Source: Beta vulgaris subsp. vulgaris
Lineage: Eukaryota; Streptophyta; Magnoliopsida; Caryophyllales; Amaranthaceae
Length of the DNA: 64,000 nucleotides
Reading direction: 5' to 3'
NCBI RefSeq assembly: GCF_026745355.1
Contig: NC_079209.1
Coordinates: 21,111,571 to 21,175,570, forward strand
Shown here: piece by piece, positions 1 through 11,752 of the stretch
Layout of the letters: each line of letters opens with the position of its first letter
Position numbering within the stretch: the first letter of the stretch is position 1
Position numbers and translations under genes: made by a program
The notes under the pieces: generated by a model
The model's input: only the letters and a program-made list of their open reading frames with translations
What the model was told of the DNA's origin: nothing
Database searches by the model: none

Positions 1-2157
1 TCCTTTGTCACAGAATTGAGAAATGCTTAATAGATTATGTTTTAGACCTTCAACTAAAAATACATTTTCAATGGAGTGTAATGGTGACTTACCGACCTTA
101 CCCATAGCAACTATGTTACCTTTCTTATTATCACCAAATGTTACACTCCCACCTTCATAGGTTGTGAGTGAGAGAAACTTCGTTTTGTCTCCTGTCATGT
201 GCTTGGAACAACCACTATCGAGATACCAGTGTTGTTCCCCCTCACTCCAACCTGCAAAAATCAACTAGTTTAGTTTAGGAACCCCATCTTTCGTGGGTTC
301 CTGTTCTTGACTAGGATTTGTTTTGACAACCCATTTTTTCTTACTTATTGTCACTTTTTCCCAATCATTTCAGATTTTATTGACATTGATTTATGTAATG
401 ACCTACCTTGCCACAATACATACAAACTTATCACTAGGTAGATCAACATATTTCTTTGTCTTGTTCCTTTTCTTGTAGTTTTCAAAACCAAGACCTTCCT
501 TCCTCTTTGGTCTGTGGTTTCTCAATCCACTTAGGAACTTTCATGATTTTGCCTCTGTTCCTTGCGACAACCAGTTCCTTTTTAAGATTACAGATCTGTT
601 CCTTTAAAATAATTTTCTCTTTATTCATTTTTTCAATCTCAGATCTGTATCCTTTCAAAGGGGTTGATCTTATATCAAAGGAACTCAGAACAGGGACAAA
701 TTCCTTCAAGTGTGAAATCTCTAAATTAATTAGATAATTTTCATTTTTCAAACTTTCATAACATTCTTTGATTTTTAAGTTTTTATCAAATAATCAAAGA
801 ATCTTGTTTCGACATCTGTTCTCATTTTCTTAAGCCATTCTATGTGTTCCTTGCAAACTTTTAAGGCTTGTTCCGTTTGTTCACGTTTTTCACGTTTTTC
901 ACGTTCATCTCTACATTCAAGAATTGCATCATAAAGAAGATCATATATTTCAGCCTAGTTTTACCATCTAGTTCTGACTCAAGCCATGTTGACTTACCTC
1001 AATTTTTCTTCATCTTCTTTTTCGTCAGTGTTTGCCATGAGGCAAAGGTTTGCTGTTTCTTCAGTTGGTTGTTCCTCTTCTTCTTCCGTCTCTGAATCTC
1101 CCCAAGCAGCTATCATAGCTTTGCGACATTTGCCTTAGAGAAAGGTGCTTTTGATTCTTTGTTCCTTTCAGCAAAGCGTTCCTTGTTCCTTTCTTTGGTT
1201 TTGTCATTTTCCCAAAGAGGACATTCCTTGATGAAGTGATCTGTACTTCCACATTTATGACAAGCAGCTTTGTTAGAAAATTTCTTAGTTTTACCTTTGA
1301 AGTTTCCATTCTTCATGTTCCTGTACATCTTTCGAAATTTTCGAACCATGAGGGCTGCTTCTTCTTCTTCTGAAGTCCGAATCATCTTCATCATCTGCTT
1401 TGAGAGCAATTGATTTTGATTTGGAGCTTTCACCATATTCAGTATCAAGGTGAAGCTCATGAGTCATAAGTGACCCTGCCAGTGTTCTAAGTTGAACTTA
1501 GTGAAGTCTTTTGTTTCTTGAAGAGCAGTGACTTTAGCCATCCATCTGTCCTTAGGAAGACTCCTAAGAACCTTTCGAACCTGTTCCTCAGATGAAATAA
1601 ACTTTCCAAGAGAAGCCAACTCTTATAATGTTAGTAAAACGAGTAAACATGTCTCGGATGCTTTCTTTGGATTTCATGCAGAACAGTTCATATTGATTCA
1701 TAAGTAAATCAATTTTCGATCTTTTAACTTCATTAGTTCCTTCTTGGGTTACTTCTAGTAAATCCCATATTTGCTTTGCGGATTTGCATCCCATGATCCT
1801 ATTATGTTCATGGGGTCCAAGTCCACAATGCAAAGTTTAATAGCCATGGCATTTACTTCCATTTTTTCAAAATCAGATTTGTCATAATCAGAGAGGGGTT
1901 TAAGAGTTACCTCATTTTTGTCATTTGTAGTTGTGACTTCGAAATCACCAACTTCAATGACTCTCCATACCTGATAGTTTTCAGCTTGATGAATATCTCC
2001 ATGCGGTTCTTCCAATAGTTGTAGTACTTCCCATTGAACATAGGAGGCCTTTGAGTGGAATAACCTTCTTCAAGTTTCTCGGTGGTATTCATTGTTCCTT
2101 GGATCTTTTTCTCAATAGGGTTTCCTATCTTACGTGAGTTCTAGCTCTGATACCAAT
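1..2157 (-). pseudogene. Ty1/copia gag and protease region, 5' part of a polyprotein (decayed, continues beyond window)
   Basis: Read on the minus strand from about 2092 to 1. Pieces of one Copia polyprotein follow in order but in changing frames. The N-terminal gag starts MNTTEKLEEGYSTQRPPMFN. Next comes a gag (UBN2-like) core with AKQIWDLLEV and FTRFTNIIRV (about 1620-1830), then a CCHC knuckle CHKCGSTDHFIKEC (about 1225-1270). A Lys/Glu-rich segment likely to form a coiled coil follows (482-751), with a second, weaker knuckle near 420. Last is the aspartic protease start WYLDSGCSKHMTGD, with catalytic DSG at 211-219. The pol remainder lies left of the window. At least three frame changes (near 1985, 1832 and 1460) show the copy is dead. 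The long LTR and coiled-coil gag suggest the SIRE/Maximus lineage; that is inference. Confidence 0.9.
2144..2155 (-). other. Primer binding site, initiator Met-tRNA type
   Basis: On the minus strand this reads TGGTATCAGAGC, the standard complement of the initiator methionine tRNA 3' end in plant Copia elements. It lies two bases inside the LTR edge at 2158. This fixes the orientation (element on -) and shows that the LTR at 2158-3521 is the 5' LTR. Confidence 0.93.
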
Positions 2158-3521
2158 TGTTATTTCCCTAGGAACACTACAAGAGGGGGGTGAATTGTAG
2201 GTGTAGAAATAAACGTAACTTTTTGCGGAAATTAAAACTTAAACGAATAAACAAGCTAAAGGAACACAAGGGATTTTTACGAGGAAAAACTTCTTGGGCC
2301 CAACAAGAAGAAACAACCTCGACCACTAGGGATTTTAAACTCAACACTTTCACTAATTAGGCCAAACAACTTGTTACAACCTAATTCTAACTCGAGCCAC
2401 ACCTTGAGTTCCTAAACTCAAGTTCCTGAGCCACTGTTCCCTTAACAGCAGTTCCTCTCAACTTCACTCGAAGTTTTCTTACACATACAAGCTTCACTCA
2501 AAGCCTCTCTCTTACAGAACTTCACTCAAAGTTCCCTTACCCCAAAAACCAAAATACAATTGATCGAAATAAGCTTAGTGGAATTAGAGTAAGAAGGCAA
2601 AGAACAAATGGCTATTATGAGAGAATGAAGGCACTGACACTTAATAGTTAAACTCACTTAATTACTTAGTCAGACACATTTGGAACTTATCTAGACTCTA
2701 TATTTATAGTGTTAATCATGAAGAACGTGGGATTAAATGAGAGTACATGTTATAGCCATTAACCCATGATGTTCCTTCCCCTAAGGAACACGTTTACATC
2801 ATGTCCCATGATCCCATGAACTATAAATGAACGTGGATATATTTAGCCAATTACTCCTAAGTAATAGGAGTTCCTTGAGCTTTATCCGAAAATCAGTTTT
2901 ATAAAACATTTTTATCTTTAAAACTGAATTTTTAATCTTTAAGAAAATAATATCTTTTAAACAAATTCTTTCTAAATACCGGATATTTATTTTCTTAATT
3001 TTTCCGAAAAATAAAATCTTTTTCTTAAACAGATTTTCTTTTTAAAACTGATTTTATCATTTGAAATTAGATATAACTAATTTCCTATAATTTAGGCATG
3101 ACTTACTCAAATATATTTTTAACCGTTATATTGTTGCACGCCTAAGTCTAGTTCCTTTTATTAACTAAGTTCCTCTAACATATTCATTTAGTGCCACTTA
3201 GTTTGTTCCTTACAAAGGAACAAACTCTCATTCTCAAATAAGGCTGCCACTGTTCCTTACCATTCTTCCTTTGTTCCTTTACATTGGAACTAGAGATAAA
3301 ACGCCTAGCTTCTATTCTTCTTGATCCAATGCTTGCTCCAGTATCAACTCAGAAACTTCTTTACTTAGCCTTTGAAATCCTCTCTTGACTTCTTCCTTGA
3401 CTTCGTATTCTCCCAGTTCCTTTCATTGATACCTTAAACATCATACACTTAAATAACTCATTAGTTCACTACTTAGTTTGCATCTTTGTTTCTTTGTCAT
3501 CATCAAAACTAGGGTTCAACA
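2158..3521 (-). mobile_element. 5' LTR of Copia element
   Basis: On + it starts TGTTATTTCCC and ends GGGTTCAACA, so it is bounded by TG...CA. It is 1364 bp. A near-identical copy of the same family lies at 32066-33451. The right flank AGATA (3522-3526) should be the target duplication; its partner would be beyond the left end of the window. Repeated GTTCC/GGAAC motifs throughout are shared by both copies. Confidence 0.93.
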
Positions 3522-4741
3522 AGATAGTTCCTAATTGCGGTTATTCTCCTAATTTTGAGTTTTTCTTTTTTTTTTTAATTCCTAGTAGGATTATTTTATT
3601 ATTTTAATTTATTTGAGGAAATGGATTACTTTTATTACTTTTTACTTCTTTAAGTCACAAATTATCTTAATTTAGGTGCATGTGAGTTTTTATTTCAATT
3701 TTCCAATTTTAAAATCTGTAAAAAAATTTAACACCTCGGTTTAAGAAATACGTGTCTCTCAAGACATCTGTACGTTAGCTCAAAACACCTGAATTGAACT
3801 GAACTGCATATCACTAAAAGTATTTTTGGATAAGAGAAGAAAATTGAGAGCTGAACTGAACTGAATTTTAGTTGAAGTAACAATTGTTGTTTTTTTTATT
3901 TATTAGATAGTGCTTTTTTTCCAAATTTATTGAAATTATAATTATTATAATTATTATATAAGATTGAATAATCATGATTTAAAGTTCTTATAAGCTTATA
4001 ATGTAATAAAAATATATGTTAAAACCAGTTTAAGACTCGTGCGTTCTATGACTGATGTAGCTGATCGATATCATGCTTAAATGTACTGGAAGTTTTTTTA
4101 TTGATTAGATATACTAAAAAATATTCATTGAATATTGTATTTATAAAAATTTTTGCGCAACACAAATATACAATTAACTATTGTGAGATGGGAGTAATAA
4201 CTTTTGCCTTAAATACGTCAATTTTATTAATGTAAAAATGACCCGTGTCACAAACTTGATTATTACCTTCCTTACATACACAAATATATCCTACTCTACT
4301 CTAGTCATTTGATATTAATGATCAAACTTTACTGATTTCATAGTGTATAATTGGTATTTTTGTTTTAAGCCACCTTTGATTTGTAAGTAAATTTGTAATT
4401 TAGAATGGGAAGGGTAACATACAGTCTCTTCATTCGGGGACACCATAGCTCTCCCCCTTTCTTATATAATAGAGATATGTTGTACTTTAATTCTTGAATG
4501 ATATAAATTTTACATAAACCTTTTTACCTTGATAATTAATCGCTGCTATATAATAGAAAAAAGATACGTCCAATTTTATTAATGTAAAAGTTTTATTATA
4601 TATAGGAAACATTATAAAAAAATAATTTAATTATTATTTTAAATAGAGATAAAGTTTCCTGATTGTTTGAGTGATTTGCGTGATTTTTATAACGTGATTT
4701 GTAAAGTTTCTTTTAAGTGATTTGTGAGTGAGTGTTCTAAA
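3522..4741. other. AT-rich intergenic sequence, no gene seen
   Basis: No coding signal. At 3790-3866 there is a degenerate fragment of the GAACTGAACT MITE family (two GAACTGAACTG patches in the same order as in 38797-38960) without recognisable ends. Confidence 0.5.
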
Positions 4742-5290
4742 TAAATGAGTCGAATCACCAATATTATGACTATCAACAAAATTCCTCCAACACCGAAAAT
4801 AATTCACCACAACAACAGCCAAATTAAATACTCAAATATATATCTCCAATTCTTATATAATTCCAACGCCTCGAAATTACCTAGTACGTAGATGTGAACT
4901 AACACCATCATAATCGCTCGTTATAATCAAAATCTTCCAATCACCCTTGACCCTCGGATTTACTATCCTCGTATGATTAGGCCAACTGCACTGGGCTACC
5001 ACCAACAACCTCCATCTTTGAGTGAACCTAATTTGGTGCATAAAGATAGAAGACATGACAATAATATAAGGGCATCTATCATGAACCAAGAACCACCATG
5101 ACAGGGGTCTGGTGCATAATCTGAAGCTCCTCAATCAAATGAGGCTATAGAATAGGAGGTAATTATTCAAACCACAATCAAAACAACAGAGAAGTTTAAA
5201 TGGAGCCAGTACAATGATGAAATTTATGCACAAGTAAATTGGTTAACTTTCACTCATGACTCAATCAAGGGTATCGATCGATTTAATAGG
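4742..5290 (+). pseudogene. Decayed GST-T3-like / Myb-SANT ORF (PIF-Harbinger accessory type)
   Basis: The plus strand gives a Gln/Asn/Ser-rich stretch (YYDYQQNSSNTENNSPQQQP, about 4750-4825). A frame change and stops follow. Then comes a Pro-rich stretch (RIYYPRMIRPTALGYHQQPP), and then FKWSQYNDEIYAQVNW with a following HDSIKG (about 5195-5270). The last part matches the pattern of the plant Myb/SANT-like domain (W-x4-D-x2-L-x2-W...S-x-D-x-I-x-G) of 'glutathione S-transferase T3-like' proteins, which are usually the second ORF of PIF/Harbinger transposons. Several in-frame stops make it a pseudogene. The family name is inferred from memory of the motif, not from a search. Confidence 0.45.
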
Positions 5291-5521
5291 GTAAGACATT
5301 TCATGTGTCGATAAATTAATTAGTTTGGTGAGTTAATTAAAACATTCTTCATAACAGAGTTATTAGCAACTTATGCTCATAAATATAAATCAATAATTGA
5401 GTCTTTGTTAAGAAGTTATCAGTGACATGCATGTTATTATTTACTTCAAATAGAAAATTCTGAAAATATTCAATTGTTGCCAATATTATGACTACGTGTG
5501 ATCGTGCAGAAATTTATCTTA

Positions 5522-6085
5522 GGCCTATTCTCCCCAACTTATTTTCAGTTCAGTTCGATTCAGTTTAGCTCCAATCAGTTCCAAGTAGTTCAGTTCAGTT
5601 CAGTTCAACTCAGCTCCAATCAGTTCAGTTCAGTTCAGTTCAGCTCTAATCTTTTATAACCGTTTTGTTAAATATTACTATTATTGTTATTGTTTTTGTT
5701 GTTGTTTCTATATATTATTTTGTTTATTGTAGCTTTACTCATTATTATTACTATTATTATTATTAGGATGAACATGGTTTAGGTCAAAAGCACAAATAAA
5801 CCCACGTTTTTTAGCTCGTAAACCAATAAAATCGCGTCAAAACGGTTTATATATGATGCAATTACCATTATTATCATTAATTATTATTATTATTAATTTA
5901 TGATTATTAATATTATTTATTTACAACTATCATTTAAAAATATCCAAAATACTATTATTATTCATTATTATTATTTATCATGTATATATTTATTACATTT
6001 AATTTGATTCAATTCAATTTAATTCAATTTCAATTCAATTTAGTTCAGTTCAGTTCAGTTGTTTTATACCGAAGAGAACATGCCC
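5522..6085. mobile_element. MITE, GAACTGAACT family, inverted relative to the 38797 copy
   Basis: Left end GGCCTATTCTCCCC and right end CCGAAGAGAACATGCCC are the two termini of the 164-bp element at 38797-38960 in opposite orientation. Subterminal CAGTT(C/T) pentamers are expanded (5550-5650 and 6000-6060). TTA precedes it and TTTA follows it, compatible with a PIF/Harbinger TTA duplication. The interior is AT-rich with ATT trinucleotide runs and no ORF. Confidence 0.72.
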
Positions 6086-6479
6086 TTTATTTCATATGAA
6101 ACAATAAATGAATATTTTTTTCCCAAAACAAAATATCTGTTGTATAAAGAAGAAAATATGAAAATTCTCTAAAATCTTAGATATTATTTATGGTATAATT
6201 TCAGAGTTTTTCAAACCCAAAAATCTAAGATATAATGAAGATAACTTAAGGAGGGAAAATTTTTTATTTCTGAAATAGATTCCCGCCTTAACGAAACAAA
6301 CCTCCTAACCTCTTCCCTTCCCTTTGCCAAACCAACTATATGACCCCCTAATTCCCATTAAACCCTAATTCCCATCCTCTTTTGCGTTCATAATTCCCCT
6401 CCCTCTTGTGCGTTCATCCTCTTGTGCGTTCATTACCTCCCTCCCTTTTTCGGTAGAGGTAACCCCAAAACACCAAAAA
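6086..6479 (+). other. Probable 5' flank/leader of the 6480 gene
   Basis: No ORF. From 6340 the strand turns C/T-rich with repeated AAACCCTAATTCCCAT and GTGCGTTCAT units, typical of plant 5' leader regions, and runs into the ATG at 6480. No convincing TATA box was chosen. Confidence 0.35.
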
Positions 6480-6837
6480 ATGGTAGATCTAACACCATTA
6501 AAAATAGCTTATGAAATTGAAGAAGATCCACAAAGAAAGGCATGGCTGAAACTTTGTTTCGACCTTATCAGTGAAAGAAAATTCCTAGATTTCTTTCTTT
6601 CTTTGAGGGGAAACAAAGCAACAACGCCATTCATGAGTCCATATGCCAAAACAGCCTTCGACACGGTCATGAGAACTATTGCAAAAGAGGTTGCAGAAGG
6701 TAGGCAAATTGTGTGTGCCCTTCCAGCAGAGAGGAGCGAATTGGTCAATGAAAAGGAACGGAAGAAAGCCAGGGTTTCATCTTTGAAAAATTCGGCTGGA
6801 AATAAGGGGAAGGAGAAGATGGTTGATGATTCTGAAG
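6480..6837 (+). CDS. First exon of an unrecognised host-type gene
   Basis: An open frame of 119 codons from ATG 6480 to a good donor (GAAG|GTATAA at 6838). The protein begins MVDLTPLKIAYEIEEDPQRK, is hydrophilic, and becomes Lys/Glu-rich at the end (NEKERKKARVSSLKNS, GNKGKEKMVDDSEG). An ATG further upstream at 6408 is in frame, but the product of that stretch looks like leader sequence. Past the donor the frame runs into a TTG microsatellite and stops. A plausible but weak acceptor with matching phase is at 7140/7141. The 9156-9375 exon could be its last exon. I recognise no domain; function unknown. Confidence 0.45.
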
Positions 6838-6928
6838 GTATAAAATATATTTTTTTGTTCAATTTAGTTAATAATTTTTTTTTTCAAATCAGAAGGTCTA
6901 AATACGTCCCTTTAATTCTGGTATTATG

Positions 6929-7017
6929 TTGTTGTTGTTGTTATTGTTGTTGTTGTTGTTCTTGTTGTTGTTGTTGTTGTTGTTGTTGTTCTTGTTGTTG
7001 TTGTTGTTGTTGTTGTT
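6929..7017 (+). repeat. (TTG)n microsatellite
   Basis: Nearly pure TTG/GTT triplets with interruptions (TTA, TTC). It lies in the putative first intron of the 6480 gene, so the poly-Cys translation across it has no meaning. Confidence 0.95.
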
Positions 7018-8041
7018 GGAAATAAGGGGAAACGATAGTGTTGGACAGGGCAAATCATTCTAGCGGCATGTTAAATTATAAGAAAACTCTAAGTTCTTAA
7101 ATCAGAATTTTATAATTTTTTTCCTAATATGTAATTAAAGATGCGAATGATATAAAACCTGCACTAGTCAACGTGAAAAGGAGAAACAGAAAATCTTTTA
7201 GGAACGGAGGGACTATTATATAACCTAGTATGCTACTGCCTACGATGGCAATTGCAAGAATAATTCAAAGTCTCTAACGAAGTCTTGTTATGAATTCAGT
7301 AAGTAACCCATAATCGCATAATTCGAAATCTAACCATGTTATACAATTGATAGAAGGCAGAATTTAATAAACATAATGTAATTTGATATTACTAACAAAA
7401 ACTCTTTATTTTCATAATACTGCAAAATCCATGAAACATTATTAAAGAATCAGAATTTATACCCTATTCACTAAACTAATACCTATATTGTAGCATGTTA
7501 AAGTAGCAGCAACGTTAGGTTGTGGAAGATGTGACCAATCTATAGATGATGATATAGAGATATAGTAGGTTCTTAAATTATGATGTCTTTCCTCGGTTTG
7601 TTAAAGTAGCAGCAATGTTAGGTTGTCAATTGAAGGATTCACCTCATCCATTAATGGTACATAAAACCTTTTCCTCTTGTTTTCTTCTCTCTTTAATGGG
7701 ATGGCAGTGTATGTATCTGAGTAGCTATGTTTGTTAACCTTATGCAAGAAACCTATGTGCCTGAGTTCATATCAAAATTGATATTCATGAATTGAGATAG
7801 TGATATTTACAAATCATCTTGTGGTTGTTGTTGCTCCTTGATCTAAGGTAACTTGATTCCTCTTGTTCTGCTTCTCAGGTTCTTTCTTTTTCTTTTTTCA
7901 CTTTCTTATTTAATAATTGTATTTTGAACTTGTGATTGTATTGATATGTTTTATGAAATTTATGGCTTGAGAGGTTAGTGGCTTGAATTCAGTTTAAGAC
8001 TATTTGCTGTGCTGCTGCACTTTATTGTAGCTACTGAAATA
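7018..8041. other. No gene supported; possible intron of the 6480-9375 gene
   Basis: AT-rich. A MITE-like end (AGGAACGGAGGGACTA) lies near 7197-7212. A short local duplication, AAAGTAGCAGCAA(C/T)GTTAGG, occurs near 7500 and again near 7600. No open frame of useful length. Confidence 0.4.
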
Positions 8042-8198
8042 GCAGTTCAATAATAAAATCTTACAGAAAGGTGAAGACCTTATGATAAGTATTGCAGTTC
8101 ATTAATAAAATCTTATAGAAAGGTGAAGACCTTATGATAAGCATTGCAGTTCATTAATAAAACTTGAAGACCTTATGATAAGCATTGCAGTTCATTAA
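8042..8198 (+). repeat. Tandem repeat, 52-bp unit, about three copies
   Basis: The unit starts GCAGTTCA(A/T)TAATAAAA and ends ACCTTATGATAAG(T/C)ATT. Two full copies are followed by one copy with an 11-bp deletion and a partial fourth. Confidence 0.9.
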
Positions 8199-9072
8199 TC
8201 AAATCATTGGATGTGATCACAATTGTTAAGAAGATGAATGTATAAGGTTTTTGGTGTAATTTAATAGTGTAATTGTGTTACAGAAATGTGCTAGATTCTC
8301 ACAATTATAGCTAACTGAAATAGCAGAAAATTAACAGCAAACAAACACACAAAGATAGAAGTTGTATTGAGGATCAGTGAATCCACAATTACAACTCCCT
8401 CACATTCGAGAGGTGAGGTGCTCTCCCACTAGAATAACCACACTCAATGTCTGCATACCCTTTTCTCCCTCTCCTTCAGGCTATTTATTACAATATTTAC
8501 TACTGAGTGGGCCTTAGTGGCCTGCCAAGTACAGGTGGCCTAACAACCTAACAGCCTAACAGATTCTTTCCTTGCTTCAATATTCTATCATACTCAGTAC
8601 ATCCCCCGCCCTTAGTGACTTACCCTTAGATAAGCGCAGCTACTTATCACTGCCTGCCCTCTTCTTTCTCCTGCTATATGTATAATAAATGGGAGGTTTG
8701 GGCTGGGCCTTAGCAAAATGTCTTGTTTATTAATGTGTTATAGTTTGACATTTAAAAATCACTAAAATTTTTACTTCTGTTACAGCACAAGGTGTTAACA
8801 CTTCATATTCTTAATCTTACTTCCTTGGTGGATACTTCATATTGTTAATCTTATTTCGCTGCTTCTGTCTGTGCTTTTTTCCTGTCTTCTGACCTTGGTC
8901 TAAAGATATGCCTTTTACCTCTGAGGCTCTGAGTTGCAGAGATTAGAATCTTCAGAACCTACTCTCTTGCAGTGTAGGATGCTTTTTATCTCTTGCTTGC
9001 GTTGTAATTTATGCGTTATCTTCTGGTATACCATATAACATTATTAACCTGGCACATGGAAGACCACATTTT
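8199..9072. other. No gene supported
   Basis: Contains an LTR-like or leader-like stretch (about 8275-8640) with CT-rich parts and the words ACCTAACAGCC, but I found no TG...CA pair, primer site or target duplication. The rest is AT-rich. Confidence 0.35.
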
Positions 9073-9155
9073 ATGTATTCTTTTTATTATATATGTTATT
9101 TCTGTATTTTAATGCTGGATCTTTTTGGTTTGTACTCGGGATTGGTTGCTCCTAG

Positions 9156-9375
9156 AAGAAGGTCTTACAGGAGGAGGGCGAACAACGGGGTCATTATCTT
9201 TGACCAAGAAGACATATATAAGGACACTGAAAGTGAAAACAGTGATGATGAGGTCATAGAGCTCTTGAAAGGGGATGGATATTCTGCTATAGCTTATGAA
9301 AGCGACGAATATGAGGTCATAGAGATTGCCAGTGAAAGTAGTATTAGTGACGATGAGGTTACAGGGTATTACTAA
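9156..9375 (+). CDS. Possible last exon, basic then acidic tail protein, unknown
   Basis: After a pyrimidine-rich stretch and CCTAG acceptor (9151-9155) an open frame reads RRSYRRRANNGVIIF and then a strongly acidic tail (ESENSDDEVIELL, ESDEYEVIEI, SESSISDDEVTGYY) to TAA at 9373-9375. The alternation of Asp/Glu/Ser is typical of real coding sequence in an acidic C-terminus. It may belong to the gene starting at 6480, but exons between them could not be joined in phase. No family recognised. Confidence 0.4.
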
Positions 9376-9773
9376 GCCCGGCTTAGAACTATTAGTGAAG
9401 ATGTACAGCAGTTGCATATTTAGGAGATTTTTTGGGCACATACTTTTTGGAACAGATTGGCAGATATGGTGCATTGACTACATAGCTTAAGTTACTTAGA
9501 TTTTGGCTCCTTAGATATACGGGAATGATTATGTTAAAACTTTCTAGGTTATTATGTTTCACCATCTATGGATATTATTTTGGATTGTGTATAGTTGTCA
9601 CGTTTATATAAATGCATATTTCTTTCTTTGATAAATCTATAATTTCTTTCTTCCATTTATGTTAATTTTCTGAATTATTATGCAAAATAAGTAAATAAAT
9701 AAATAATATTAAAAATTACGTAGCATTATTAAATATCATTATAAAATTTGGTGCATCTAAAAAGCTACTTTAT

Positions 9774-10420
9774 AAAATTTTACAGTTGCATCTAAATATA
9801 ATTAGGAGCAACATGTATAAATACCCCTAAATTGTTTTGAACCTATGAAACGTAATTGCATCTAAATATATTTAGATGCAAAAGAAGTGGTTGCCTTAAA
9901 TTAGAATCTGTGGCAAAATTTATAGTTGCATCTAAACATAAGTGGTTTTAGAAACAATATTTTGTGCCCCAAAAACTAAGCAATAGATGCAATTTAAAAT
10001 TAGAGACAAACTTATGGGTGCCTCTAAATATAAATGGTCTTGTCACCAACGTAACATGTGTGCCCCAAAAATATGGCATTAGAGGCAACTTATAATTAGA
10101 GACTGCCTGGTGGTCGCCTCTAAATGTAAGTGGCTTTAGCAACAATTCAAGTTTTGTGCCTCAAAAGGGTGGGATTAGGGGCAACCAACAATTAGCAACA
10201 CCATAACTTGTCTGTCTCTAAAAGGTGGCATTAGGGGCAACCAACAATTAGCAACACCATAACTTATTTGTCTCTAAAAGGGGGCATTAGGGGCAACCGA
10301 TAATTAGCGACGGACTAATTAGAGGCAGCGAGAAAATTGCTTCTAAACACCATTAGAGGCTACAGATATATATTTAGATGCAATTTTGGATTGCCTCTAT
10401 ATGTAGTTTTTTTTGTAGTG
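9774..10420. mobile_element. Right end of a CACTA transposon with subterminal repeats
   Basis: Ends TTTTTTGTAGTG at 10420, the reverse complement of CACTACAAAAAA, the usual CACTA terminus. Inside it, many copies of a motif near GCCTCTAAATATAAGTGG / TTAGAGGCAAC occur in both orientations, as in CACTA subterminal repeat arrays. The left end was not found, so it may be truncated or lie in the AT-rich sequence before 9774. Confidence 0.7.
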
Positions 10421-10582
10421 TCTGTTAAAATGATATAGTGTATGTTAAAATGATATAGTGTGTTAAAATGATATAGTGTATATTGATATGATATAGTGTA
10501 TGTTAAAATGTTATAGCGTGCTTTAAAATGATATAGTGTATGTTAAAATGATATAGTGTATGTTAAAATGATATAGTGTAGC
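10421..10582 (+). repeat. ATGATATAGTGT minisatellite, block 1
   Basis: Tandem ~20-bp units such as ATGTTAAAATGATATAGTGT, directly between the CACTA terminus and the Ulp1-like exon. Same unit and orientation as the blocks at 11449, 12342, 18901 and 21228. Confidence 0.95.
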
Positions 10583-10604
10583 TTATTCTTCTTTTCATTT
10601 GTAG

Positions 10605-11338
10605 GTTTTTTTCCCTATTTTGCTGAAAGGAGGTAATCATTTTGTCCTGTTTGTGCTGGACACAAAGAAAATGACTGTTTTCTATATTGATAATAAGATT
10701 TGGGATGATGATGAGGAATATAAGAAAATGATGGAGACTCTCAGTTCAATCATTGCTGATGGAGTTTTAAGTCTTTTCCAACATATATAAAATCTCACAA
10801 TCTCAAGGTGATGATATGAGTTTATGGAGAATGACATATGTCAAAGGAAGCTGGAAAAAAGGTGCATATGATTTAGACTGTGGTGTGTACATACTTGTCC
10901 ATATGCTACTTTTTGAAGGCTCGGAAGAGTTTGAATGCCCATATTTGAACGATGTAAGTTTAATATAATTATTTTTAACTGAGTTATCTATTATTTTATA
11001 TATATATATAGTTTCTTAATTATTTAATTTATTTTCAGGAGAAGATTAGGAAAGCAGCAAGAGTCTCCTTGTGTGGTTGCTTGATTTTTTCTGATGTGAA
11101 TAAGAATAGAAGTGAGCTTGTGAAGAAGGTGATATTATTCAGATCAAAGAGATCAGAGACTATTGGTTTTATTGAAGAAAATAAAAGGAAGAAAGCTGAA
11201 GAGATTAAGAGGATTGAAGATGAGTTGAGACAGATAATGCAGCAGGAGAAGAAGAAGAAGAAGAAGAAGAAACAAGTTGAGGATGCAAAGAAGAAGAAGA
11301 CAGGAAAGAAAAAGTTAACTGTCAAATTTCGAAAGTAA
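10605..11338 (+). pseudogene. Ulp1-like (C48) cysteine protease ORF of a MULE, C-terminal part
   Basis: After a TTTGTAG acceptor (10604) the frame reads VFFPILLKGGNHFVLFVLD, with the likely catalytic His, then YIDNK with the Asp. After a one-base frame change near 10780 it continues DLDCGVYILVHMLLF, containing the nucleophile Cys in the usual DCG(V)Y setting. An intron (donor GTAAGT at 10954, acceptor TTTTCAG ending 11038) leads to a last exon ending in Lys-rich runs (KKKKKK, KKKKTGKKK), stop TAA 11336-11338. Ulp1-type domains are known in plant MULEs (Kaonashi, CUMULE). It is convergent with the FAR1-type transposase, which fits that arrangement. The N-terminal part is missing and the frameshift makes it probably dead. 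Confidence 0.8.
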
Positions 11339-11448
11339 AACTATATTGATGTTGATATGATAGGTTTACAAACAATTTTTCTTTATGTAATTATGTAGTC
11401 TTGAATGATTTTAGAAATAGTATTAGTATTCTAACAGTAGTTTTCAAT

Positions 11449-11752
11449 GATATAGTGTAGTTTTCAATGATATAGTGTTATTCTATATGATATAGTGTAT
11501 ATTCTATATATACTGTTATTCTATATATATCATTATATATGATAGTGTGCGTGAAAATGATATAGTGTATGTTAAAATGATATAATGTATGTTAAAACGA
11601 TATAGTGTAGTTTTGAATGAATAGTGTATATTGATATGATATAGTGTATGTTAAAATGATATAGTGTATGTTAAAATGATATAGTGTGCGTGGAAATGAT
11701 ATAGTGTATGTTAAAATGATATAGTGTTATTCTATATGATATAGTGTACTTT
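11449..11752 (+). repeat. ATGATATAGTGT minisatellite, block 2
   Basis: Lies in the spacer between the convergent Ulp1-like and FAR1-type genes. Units are more diverged (TTCTATATGATATAGTGT as well as GTTAAAATGATATAGTGT). Confidence 0.93.

Noticed and set aside
6840..7025. Cys-rich C-terminus of the 6408-7025 frame
   Set aside because: Read-through past a good splice donor into the TTG microsatellite.
8275..8640. Possible solo LTR
   Set aside because: No TG...CA boundary pair or target duplication could be shown.
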